Of a stretch of 9,486 bases of DNA, positions 1 through 5,688 are shown one piece after another. The stretch comes from Bacillota bacterium (lineage in GTDB: Bacteria; Bacillota_B; Desulfitobacteriia; Desulfitobacteriales; Desulfitobacteriaceae): NCBI GenBank assembly GCA_021779415.1, contig JAJYAS010000090.1, forward strand, positions 1 to 9,486, written 5' to 3'. Under the pieces are notes generated by a model. It was not told where the DNA came from. It did not search any database and was given only the letters and a program-made list of their open reading frames with translations. The number at the start of each line of letters is the position of its first letter. The stretch's first letter is position 1. The position numbers were made by a program, and so were the translations under genes.

Positions 1-32
1 CCTGTAATACCACAATCTTGCGACAGGAGTGA
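1..32 (+). CDS. Possible 3' end of an upstream gene (partial, perhaps a sensor kinase)
   Basis: A reading frame open from the window edge encodes CNTTILRQE and stops at TGA 30-32, just before the response regulator. Response regulators of this class often follow their histidine kinase gene directly, so this may be the kinase C-terminus. Nine residues are too few to recognise a family. The stop overlaps a GTG at 29-31 (GTGA) and lies 5 nt before the TTG start preferred here for the regulator. This is inference from position only. Confidence 0.25.
   Translation, partial: CNTTILRQE
25..29 (+). promoter_or_regulatory. Shine-Dalgarno that favours the TTG start at 38
   Basis: AGGAG lies 8 nt before TTG 38-40, an ideal distance. 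The alternative in-frame GTG at 29-31 overlaps this motif and has no SD of its own, although it would form a GTGA overlap with the upstream stop. The TTG start is therefore preferred and shortens the protein by three residues. Confidence 0.6.
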
Positions 33-37
33 TCTTC

Positions 38-1378
38 TTGACACCAAGAATTCTGGTAATTGACGATGAAGAACGAATGTGCTGGGCCCTCGATAGGGCA
101 TTAAGTGGCGAGGGCTATCAGGTGGTTACCGCCACTCGAGGGTTACAGGGTATTGCCTTGGCTCAGGAAACGGAACCCTCGATGGTCATCTTAGATTTGA
201 AGATGCCAGACATCGATGGAATTGAAGTATTAAAAGAGATAAAAAAGATTAACCCCAGCATTCCAGTAATTATGATTACCGCCCACGGCACGATTGATAC
301 TGCAATCGTAGCTATGAAAATTGGGGCTACGGATTATATTACGAAACCTTTTAAGCTCGAAGAAATAAAGGTTCAGATTAAGCAAGCCTTACATCTCTCT
401 AATTTAGAAAACCAGGTTAGTTTTTTGCGTCAGGAATTAGGTAAAAACTACGGGAAACATGTGGGCCAAAGCGAGGCAATAAAAGAGGTTGCCCTGTTGA
501 TTCGACAGGTTGCAAAAACTGATACAACCGTTCTGATAACAGGTGAAAGTGGAACCGGCAAAGAAGTATCTGCTGTAGAAATACACAAAGCCAGCAACCG
601 AGTTGATAAACCCTTTGTAGCGGTAAACTGTGCGGCCCTTCCGGAACAGCTGTTAGAAAGTGAGCTATTTGGCCACGAAAAAGGTGCTTATACAGGGGCA
701 ACCAGTAAAAAGAAGGGTCGTTTTGAAATCGCAGATAAAGGCACGATTTTTCTGGATGAGATCGGAGAAATGCCCATCAGTATGCAAGCGAAGTTACTGC
801 GGGTACTACAGGAAAGGTGTTTTGAAAGAGTGGGGGGAACTGAAACGATCCATGTCGATGTGCGGGTCATTGCCACCACTAATGTAGACCTTGCCCTCGC
901 CATTTCTAACGGAACCTTCAGAGAAGACCTTTATTATCGATTAAATGTCATGCGTATCGTTATGCCACCGCTTAGATCACGAAAGGAAGATATCCCCCTT
1001 CTGGTTAATCATTTTCTCGAGAAATTTGATCCTTCCCACACTAAAAAAATCTCTTCTGCGGCCATAAAGGTCCTAACCCGTTACAACTGGCCAGGTAACA
1101 TAAGGGAGCTTCAAAACTCGATCGAACGAGCGCTTATTGTTTGTCAGGGCTCTGAAATTCAACCCGTACATCTTCCCAAGGAATTACTGAATAGTACAGA
1201 AGAAACTACAGCTCCTGTCATAAACCTTGCAGAGGGTAACTTCTCTTTAGAAGAGATGGAAAAACATCTTATCATCAAGGCCTTAGAAAAGCACAATTTC
1301 AACCAAACAAAGGTCGCTAAATATCTTGGAATTTCTCGACCAACTCTACTCTATCGCCTGAAAAAGTATGGCCTATAG
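38..1378 (+). CDS. NtrC-family sigma-54-dependent response regulator
   Basis: This is a cytoplasmic two-component transcription activator of 446 residues from TTG 38 (449 from GTG 29). It has the standard three-domain layout. The receiver domain (about 1-118) has acidic pocket Asp9-Asp10, phospho-acceptor Asp53 in LDLKMPD, Thr81 and Lys103. The AAA+ sigma-54 interaction domain (about 140-365) has Walker A GESGTGKE at 169-176, the sigma-54 contact loop as GAYTGA at 216-221 (Tyr instead of the usual Phe, a conservative change), Walker B TIFLDE at 236-241, FREDLYYRLNV near 294-304 and WPGNIREL at 351-358. A Fis-type helix-turn-helix (NQTKVAKYLGIS...) spans about 422-445. By family, phosphorylation drives ATP-dependent opening of sigma-54 promoters. 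Its target and partner kinase are not in the window, and no convincing -24/-12 promoter was seen, so nothing ties it to the neighbouring operons, which run the other way. Confidence 0.95.
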   Translation: MTPRILVIDDEERMCWALDRALSGEGYQVVTATRGLQGIALAQETEPSMVILDLKMPDIDGIEVLKEIKKINPSIPVIMITAHGTIDTAIVAMKIGATDYITKPFKLEEIKVQIKQALHLSNLENQVSFLRQELGKNYGKHVGQSEAIKEVALLIRQVAKTDTTVLITGESGTGKEVSAVEIHKASNRVDKPFVAVNCAALPEQLLESELFGHEKGAYTGATSKKKGRFEIADKGTIFLDEIGEMPISMQAKLLRVLQERCFERVGGTETIHVDVRVIATTNVDLALAISNGTFREDLYYRLNVMRIVMPPLRSRKEDIPLLVNHFLEKFDPSHTKKISSAAIKVLTRYNWPGNIRELQNSIERALIVCQGSEIQPVHLPKELLNSTEETTAPVINLAEGNFSLEEMEKHLIIKALEKHNFNQTKVAKYLGISRPTLLYRLKKYGL

Positions 1379-1398
1379 CGAAACTACAATTATCGCAG

Positions 1399-1442
1399 AA
1401 GAAGCCATCTCCTGTAGAAAACCTAACAGGAGATGGCTTCTT
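1399..1442. terminator. Bidirectional hairpin terminator between convergent genes
   Basis: The perfect inverted repeat AAGAAGCCATCTCCTGT (1399-1415) and ACAGGAGATGGCTTCTT (1426-1442) makes a 17-bp stem with a 10-nt loop. It lies 20 nt after the response regulator stop and 58 nt after the molybdoenzyme stop on the other strand. Both strands leave the GC-rich stem with TTCTT followed by mixed sequence, so the T-tract is short, but the stem is very strong. It probably ends both transcripts. The rest of 1379-1500 shows nothing further. Confidence 0.8.
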
Positions 1443-1500
1443 GAAACTAATCGAATACAAACATTTCTTTATAGCAGAAAGCCATATTCCGAATGCCCTC

Positions 1501-3735
1501 TTACGATTCCACCCGGCATAGGACATAACGGTGTAAGGGGGTACCCGCGATCCGATCGCGGTGAGTGCTTCTGGTCAACCGATTTACACCAACTCCGAAT
1601 GTCTCCCCGTTATAGTCCAACCCAAAGCCGTGCGGAATGATCACCGTTCCTGGGCGAGTATCCGCGGTTGTTTCCAGTTCGATGTTTACCGTCCCTGCCT
1701 CAGTGGTAACCTTCACGATCTGTTGGTCGCTCAGGCCTAACCGCTCGGCGTCATCCGGATGCATGGCAAGAGTACAAGCTCGTCGCCCACGGTTCCATTC
1801 TGGATTACGCATTAGGTTATTGGCATTCATGTCCGTGTGCCTTCCGGCTAGGAGAATGAACGGATACTCCCCATCAGATTGCAATTGCTCTTCTTCAGAC
1901 TCTGGGGTTATGCCTATAACCCATTCTTCAACTTCCGGGATATACAGATTTATACGTTTATCCTCTGTACGCAGGTTGGTAAAGTTATTTTCCGGGTCAA
2001 CCTTGCCGATCCACAGGCCTTCCGGGTGATCGAGAATAGCCTGGAAGATGTCGTCGCCCATAGTGAGACCAGGTTTAAAGCCAACTCGAGCTGCATTTTC
2101 CCTAAAACTCTTGGGAACTGTCTGTAGTAATGCCCACATCCAAGCTAAGTTTACTGAGCCCATTTCTTTGCCCAGGGTCTTAGCCACCACAAAGGGCATC
2201 GTGGCCGCTACCTTGGGATCGGATTGCATATATGCGTATAATGCCTGACCATATTCCAGGCGGGATTTTCCCGCTGCAACATATAATGATTCTGGGATGG
2301 CCGGAATAAAGCCTAGTTTGTCCGCCAGACGAGTAAAGATCTCACTTCCTTCCAAGGGTTCACCCTCCGGTTCCACGATGGGCCTACGCATCTGGCAGTA
2401 AATCTCGGGATAATTCAGCTGAAAGTACGTGGTATCCCAACGCTCGTAGACCGAGCGATCGGGCAGAACGTAATCCGACATCTTGGCTGTCTCCGTCATC
2501 GCTATGTCGATTGTAACCAATAGATCTAGCTTCGAGAAGGCTTGTTCGTAGGCCGAGGTGTCAGCAAAAGAGCGCACGGGGTTACTGGACGAGACGATCA
2601 CTGCACGCAGTCGTTCCGGGTGGTCATTGTTAATTTCTTCTGGCATCACGTTAGGTGGATGCATACCAAGAAGTGCAGGGAATCCAGTCGCTAGAGTTTT
2701 CCAATATTTCGAATTTCGGTCATCCGTATGAGGTCCCATGGTCATCAAATAACCTGGAACTACATTCCCTCCCTTCACGAGAAGCCGCCCACAGATGGTG
2801 AGCAGAATGATCTCTAAATATGTAGTCACCGTGCTATGCCTGCCCATCAGTACCCCGAGGTCGGCATGGAGCGAGGAATTTCGTGTAGCAAAAAGCCGAG
2901 CCACTTCTTTGACCTGATCATAGTCCAGTTCACAGACCCTACAGGCTTCCCTAGCATCGAATTCCCTAAACCAGGCGTTGATCTGCTCAAACTGACTGAC
3001 ATAGCGGTCAATATACTCCTGGTTTTGCCAGCCTTCTTGTAAGATGATGGCAATCAAAGCACGAGTTAGCAGTGCATCGGTGCCCGGACGCAAAGCAAGA
3101 TGAATGTCTGCTTTTGCAGCTGTCTCCGAACGCCGCGGATCAATAACCACCAAAAGTTTGCCAGGATCTTTGGACATCTGATCAAGAAATCGTCTGGCTT
3201 GGGGCATCTGATGACTCATCCAACCGTTCCAACCGATGGCGAGAAGCATATCTGTCTGATCGTGATCGGGGATGGTAAAATTGTATTGCCTTCCTATTGT
3301 TCGTCCATAACCCCAGAACAAACCGGTAAGCTCACCAGCCAAGGCATTGTAGTAATACTTGGAACCCAGAGAACGTAAAAGACGAAGTCCGAAAACCGCT
3401 TCAGAATGACCACCCAGACCACCCAGACCCATAAAGGCCAACGAACGGGGCCCGTGCTCATTGACGATAGAGCGAAGTTTCTCAGCTATCTCAGTCAGTG
3501 CTTGGTCCCAAGAGATGGGCACGAAATCGTTCCCTACCCTTTTTAACGGGTGGGTAAGTCGGTCGTTGTGATGCTGGTAACAAGCGATATTGAGTCCTTT
3601 CCGACAGGCATATCCCTGACTGCGGGGATTTTCTTTGTCTGGCCTGACCTTAACAATTCGGTTGTTCTCCACCAGTGCCTCGAGACCACAGTTTTGACCA
3701 CAAAGTACGCAACCAGTCTTTTTCCATTCGCTCAA
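1501..3735 (-). CDS. Molybdopterin-dependent oxidoreductase (DMSO reductase superfamily), substrate unknown
   Basis: A 744-residue protein with no Tat or Sec signal, hence probably cytoplasmic. It starts at TTG 3735 with AGGAGG 7 nt upstream. The N-terminal [4Fe-4S] motif is Cys9-x2-Cys12-x3-Cys16-x27-Cys44, followed by RKG with the Lys46 typical of this family. The central catalytic region includes IDPRRSETAAKADIHLALRPGTD (about 198-220), a cofactor-binding stretch. The C-terminal dinucleotide-binding domain (about 624-744) begins ILLAGRHTDMNANNLMRNP. It therefore binds a bis-pterin guanine dinucleotide Mo or W and one FeS cluster. At the usual metal-ligand site (131-139, ALAGELTGL) there is no Cys, Sec or Ser, and the formate dehydrogenase His and Arg motifs are also missing. 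'Formate dehydrogenase' would thus be a poor name. No electron-transfer or membrane subunit is adjacent. It is the second gene of an operon behind an HxlR-type regulator. The family is certain, the reaction is unknown. Confidence 0.92.
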   Translation of the reverse strand: MSEWKKTGCVLCGQNCGLEALVENNRIVKVRPDKENPRSQGYACRKGLNIACYQHHNDRLTHPLKRVGNDFVPISWDQALTEIAEKLRSIVNEHGPRSLAFMGLGGLGGHSEAVFGLRLLRSLGSKYYYNALAGELTGLFWGYGRTIGRQYNFTIPDHDQTDMLLAIGWNGWMSHQMPQARRFLDQMSKDPGKLLVVIDPRRSETAAKADIHLALRPGTDALLTRALIAIILQEGWQNQEYIDRYVSQFEQINAWFREFDAREACRVCELDYDQVKEVARLFATRNSSLHADLGVLMGRHSTVTTYLEIILLTICGRLLVKGGNVVPGYLMTMGPHTDDRNSKYWKTLATGFPALLGMHPPNVMPEEINNDHPERLRAVIVSSSNPVRSFADTSAYEQAFSKLDLLVTIDIAMTETAKMSDYVLPDRSVYERWDTTYFQLNYPEIYCQMRRPIVEPEGEPLEGSEIFTRLADKLGFIPAIPESLYVAAGKSRLEYGQALYAYMQSDPKVAATMPFVVAKTLGKEMGSVNLAWMWALLQTVPKSFRENAARVGFKPGLTMGDDIFQAILDHPEGLWIGKVDPENNFTNLRTEDKRINLYIPEVEEWVIGITPESEEEQLQSDGEYPFILLAGRHTDMNANNLMRNPEWNRGRRACTLAMHPDDAERLGLSDQQIVKVTTEAGTVNIELETTADTRPGTVIIPHGFGLDYNGETFGVGVNRLTRSTHRDRIAGTPLHRYVLCRVES

Positions 3736-3742
3736 TTTTACC

Positions 3743-3748
3743 CCTCCT
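3743..3748 (-). promoter_or_regulatory. Shine-Dalgarno setting the TTG start of the molybdoenzyme
   Basis: AGGAGG on the minus strand lies 7 nt before TTG 3735-3733, directly after the stop of the upstream regulator gene (TAA 3752-3750). The next in-frame ATG lies beyond the first Cys of the FeS motif, so the TTG start is well supported. Confidence 0.8.
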
Positions 3749-3749
3749 C

Positions 3750-4403
3750 TTATTTCCTCACGACGAATGACCCCAAAAATTCCTCGACACGTTCAGGTGT
3801 GCCAATGAGTTGCATAGATTGTACCAGCTGATCTCGTTCACTCCGTTTGACGGCAAGGAAGGTCGCCCACGCTTCAGGAGATACCGTTACCCTGACATCA
3901 GGATCTGCTTCCTCGCCTTTACGAGTTGACCATCGATCCCCGTCAAACGACAAGACATGGGTCCCACCGTGCGTAAAACACATCAACCAAGTTGCTGGCT
4001 GGGACAACTTACGGCCGCGTTTATTGAGGGAATCTGTAATGACACCCATTGCCAGATCCGGGCGAACCACTTCTCCAGGCAACGGTGGGCGCATTGCATG
4101 CTTCAGTCCCCAATCCTTCATGGCTTCCACCACGGGCCGAAGGTCTTCCCCTGCCGGAGTTAGCCTGTACCAGACTTCACGGTGGCCTGGCTGTTCTTCC
4201 CGTTCAACAATGCCCGCCTCCTCGAGCTGTCGCAGTGTCAGCGTAAGCCCCTTCGGTGTGACGTTACTTGAGTACTGTAACAAGTCGCTAAACCGTTGTG
4301 GCTTAGTCAGAAGATCTCGAATGATGGTAAACGACCATTTACCGCCGATTACCTCTAGCGAAAAAGCCACAGGACAATAATGGTTGTATTTTCGTGTCAT
4401 CAT
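3750..4403 (-). CDS. HxlR-type transcriptional regulator with C-terminal SCP2-like domain
   Basis: A 217-residue two-domain regulator. The N-terminal winged helix (about 8-100) has the HxlR signature: Cys10-Pro, then VIGGKWSFTIIRDLL, a helix-turn-helix across RFSDLLQYSSNVTPKGLTLTLRQLEEAGIV, and a wing ending VWYRLTPAG. The remaining half (about 115-217) ends in DVRVTVSPEAWATFLAVKRSERDQLVQSM and IGTPERVEEFLGSFV, which resembles SCP2/sterol-carrier-type domains found on some HxlR proteins. It may bind a hydrophobic ligand. Some HxlR proteins sense electrophiles or oxidants through the conserved N-terminal Cys, so Cys10 could matter. Two adjacent ATGs (4403 and 4400) are possible starts; AAGG lies 5 nt before the first and 8 nt before the second. 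It is the first gene of an operon with the molybdoenzyme, 14 nt downstream, and probably controls it and itself. The SCP2-like assignment is by pattern and less sure than the HxlR assignment. Confidence 0.88.
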   Translation of the reverse strand: MMTRKYNHYCPVAFSLEVIGGKWSFTIIRDLLTKPQRFSDLLQYSSNVTPKGLTLTLRQLEEAGIVEREEQPGHREVWYRLTPAGEDLRPVVEAMKDWGLKHAMRPPLPGEVVRPDLAMGVITDSLNKRGRKLSQPATWLMCFTHGGTHVLSFDGDRWSTRKGEEADPDVRVTVSPEAWATFLAVKRSERDQLVQSMQLIGTPERVEEFLGSFVVRK

Positions 4404-4421
4404 AATTACCTTTCTGAAATT

Positions 4422-4451
4422 TAGTATACTTAATATAGTATCTTTAGTATA
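4422..4451 (-). promoter_or_regulatory. Candidate operator: three TAGTAT repeats over the -10 and transcription start
   Basis: TAGTAT occurs on the plus strand at 4422-4427, 4436-4441 and 4445-4450. ATACT (4426-4430) and AGTAT (4437-4441) form an inverted repeat with a 6-nt gap, and AGTATACT (4423-4430) is a palindrome. HxlR-family repressors such as YodB bind inverted TACTA/TAGTA-like sites, so the layout fits autorepression by the first gene of the operon. Binding is inferred. Part of the repetition comes from the -10 element being TATACT. Confidence 0.5.
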
Positions 4452-4474
4452 TGGTTGTTAACATTAGTTGTCAA
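4446..4474 (-). promoter_or_regulatory. Sigma-A promoter of the regulator-molybdoenzyme operon
   Basis: On the minus strand, TTGACA (4474-4469) and TATACT (4451-4446) are separated by exactly 17 nt. This gives a perfect -35 and a -10 with one mismatch. A start near 4439 would leave a leader of about 35 nt before ATG 4403. The -35 begins only 13 nt after the hairpin at 4488-4527, so that hairpin insulates this promoter from the ribose operon. Confidence 0.85.
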
Positions 4475-4487
4475 GGGAAAGTAAAGA

Positions 4488-4527
4488 GACGGTTCTCTCG
4501 CTTCAAAAATGAAGCACGAGAACCGTC
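4488..4527 (-). terminator. Hairpin after rbsB: probable terminator, possibly a dispersed palindromic repeat
   Basis: GACGGTTCTC (4488-4497) pairs with GAGAACCGTC (4518-4527), and GCTTC (4500-4504) with GAAGC (4511-4515). A 2x2 mismatch separates the two stems and the loop is 6 nt. On the minus strand the hairpin starts 24 nt after the rbsB stop and is followed by TCTTTACTTT, a moderate T-tract, so it can end the ribose operon transcript. The outer CCCC edge on the plus strand and the imperfect long-stem design also resemble repeated palindromes scattered in clostridial genomes. Confidence 0.65.
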
Positions 4528-4551
4528 CCCTTTGTTTTCCCTTGTTATCTA

Positions 4552-5487
4552 TTACTTTGTAATCAGTTGCAATTCAACTGGGATACTCGCGTCAACTTTC
4601 TCCCCTTTAGCTACTTTTAGGGCTGTCTCTAACGCAGTTTTACCAATCAGATCAGGTTTTTGAGCGACTGTAGCTGCCATTTTTCCGTCTTTAACGGCTT
4701 TCACTGCGTCATCGGTAGCATCGAAACCAACCACTAAGATGTTACTCCTGCCCGCTGCTTGAATGGCACTGAGAGCTCCTAAAGCCATTTCGTCATTTTG
4801 GGCGAACACTGCTTGGATGTCTTTATTCCCTTGGAGGATATTTTCCATAACGGTTAAACCTTTAGCACGATCAAAATCAGCTGGTTGGGAAGCGACAACT
4901 TTCACACCGGCTTTACCATCCACAACGTTGTGAAAACCTTTACCACGATCACTTGCTGCTGATGTTCCTGCAGTCCCTTGCAACTCCACAAGGTTCCCTT
5001 TGTTACCCAAAGTTTTCATGATATAGTCAGCAGCCATGCTGCCACCTTTTACGTTATCGGAGGCAATATGAGAAACCACTTTACCCCCGTTGGAAGCCCG
5101 GTCAACCGTGATGACTGGAATGTTGGCTTTGTTAGCGGATTCCACAGCCGAAACGACTGCTGCACTGTCGGTTGGGTTAATAAGAAGGACATTGACTTTT
5201 TTCTGAATCAAGTCTTCAATATCACTGATTTGCTTTGCTGTATTATCTCCAGCATCTACAACCACTAGATCGGCTCCAGCTGCTTTAGCTGCTTTGTCAG
5301 CGCCATCCTTGAGGGTTACAAAGAAGGGGTTATTTAAAGTTGAGACCGAAAAACCAATGGTTATTTTACCTGCAGGTTTAGCCGTGTCTTTGTTTTCTAA
5401 ATTAGATTGGGTCGTTCCGCAACCAATGAGACTAACCGCCATGAGAGCTACTAGGATCATCATCCATACACTATGTTTTCTTTTCAT
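4552..5487 (-). CDS. rbsB: Ribose ABC transporter substrate-binding lipoprotein RbsB
   Basis: A 311-residue periplasmic-type binding protein held on the outer face of the membrane by a lipid anchor. The signal peptide (basic KRKH, then a hydrophobic stretch 8-21) ends in lipobox LIGC with lipidated Cys23. The mature part closely resembles E. coli RbsB over its whole length. The ribose-contacting residues known from E. coli are all present: Asn53, Phe55 and Phe56 in LNNPFF, Asp129-Arg130, Arg181, Phe205, Asn231, Asp256 and Gln276. Ribose is therefore the expected ligand rather than another sugar. ATG 5487 is preceded by a GGAAGGAAG-type SD with an A-rich spacer. It is the last gene of the operon, set apart from rbsC by 201 nt containing hairpins and a small reading frame that ends across this start codon. 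Confidence 0.96.
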   Translation of the reverse strand: MKRKHSVWMMILVALMAVSLIGCGTTQSNLENKDTAKPAGKITIGFSVSTLNNPFFVTLKDGADKAAKAAGADLVVVDAGDNTAKQISDIEDLIQKKVNVLLINPTDSAAVVSAVESANKANIPVITVDRASNGGKVVSHIASDNVKGGSMAADYIMKTLGNKGNLVELQGTAGTSAASDRGKGFHNVVDGKAGVKVVASQPADFDRAKGLTVMENILQGNKDIQAVFAQNDEMALGALSAIQAAGRSNILVVGFDATDDAVKAVKDGKMAATVAQKPDLIGKTALETALKVAKGEKVDASIPVELQLITK

Positions 5488-5591
5488 TCTTTTTTTCTTC
5501 CTTCCTTATAGGGTGGCACGTGCCACCAAGTATTCCTATAGATGAGCACCAGCAAACTTATGAGTATACAATCGTTACTGAGCCATCGCAT
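5484..5591 (-). CDS. Candidate 35-residue small ORF between rbsC and rbsB
   Basis: ATG 5591 opens a 35-codon frame: hydrophobic core CILISLLVLIY (8-18), then a Trp-Trp-His stretch and a basic tail ending EGRKKE. Its TGA (5486-5484) overlaps the rbsB ATG as ATGA, the usual form of translational coupling. A strong GGGGAGG sits directly before the ATG, which is too close for ideal initiation (a second ATG 5 nt away gives only three codons). An in-frame TAA at 5603-5601 rules out an upstream extension. I recognise no family. It could be a short membrane peptide, a leader frame that feeds ribosomes to rbsB, or chance. Confidence 0.3.
   Translation of the reverse strand: MRWLSNDCILISLLVLIYRNTWWHVPPYKEGRKKE
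5507..5540 (-). promoter_or_regulatory. Palindrome and hairpin just before the rbsB ribosome binding site
   Basis: GGTGGCACGTGCCACC (5512-5527) is a perfect 16-bp palindrome. As RNA it folds into a 6-bp stem with an ACGT loop. TATAG (5540-5536) and CTATA (5511-5507) can extend it across an 8-nt bulge. It ends a few bases before the AAGGAAGGAAG SD of rbsB and does not cover it. It may protect or regulate the rbsB part of the mRNA, since binding proteins are usually needed in excess over the transporter. As DNA it could instead be a protein-binding site. Confidence 0.5.
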
Positions 5592-5622
5592 CCTCCCCTC
5601 TTAGAGAACCTATATGTCCACG

Positions 5623-5649
5623 ACTGAAGAAACCCTCGTTCCATTCAGT
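5623..5649 (-). promoter_or_regulatory. Second intercistronic hairpin, rbsC-rbsB gap
   Basis: On the minus strand ACTGAA (5649-5644) pairs with TTCAGT (5628-5623), and GGAAC (5642-5638) with GTTTC (5633-5629). This gives an 11-bp stem with one bulged T and a GAGG loop. One pair is G-U, so it works better as rbs-operon RNA than as the opposite strand. No T-tract follows, so it is not a terminator. It could block 3' exonucleases or promote processing between rbsC and rbsB. Confidence 0.35.
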
Positions 5650-5688
5650 AGGAGAACATCAAATTTACCCATTCTGCTCAGGACTTGA

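Noticed and set aside
1637..2029. 130-residue plus-strand frame opposite the molybdoenzyme C-terminus
   Set aside because: It is antisense to the conserved dinucleotide-binding domain and has no family resemblance.
1501..3735. Calling the molybdoenzyme a formate dehydrogenase or acetylene hydratase
   Set aside because: The Sec/Cys-His pair and Arg motif of formate dehydrogenases are missing, and the ligand Cys of acetylene hydratase is not present. Only the superfamily is supported.
3847..4380. 177-residue plus-strand frame opposite the HxlR gene
   Set aside because: It is fully antisense to a well-supported gene, composed of Ser/Pro/Arg-rich sequence with no domain. It is a shadow of that gene's codon use.
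5510..5530. Possible sigma-54 promoter: TGGCACG occurs on both strands of the palindrome
   Set aside because: It matches the -24 element, but no TTGC-like -12 element follows at the required distance on either strand.
5563..5568. TATACT on the minus strand as an internal rbsB promoter
   Set aside because: There is no -35-like hexamer at 16-18 nt and no proper extended -10.
5567..5580. Possible catabolite-repression (cre) site around TACAATCGTTACTG
   Set aside because: The central CG and its neighbours fit, but about five positions of the cre consensus are wrong, including both outer arms.
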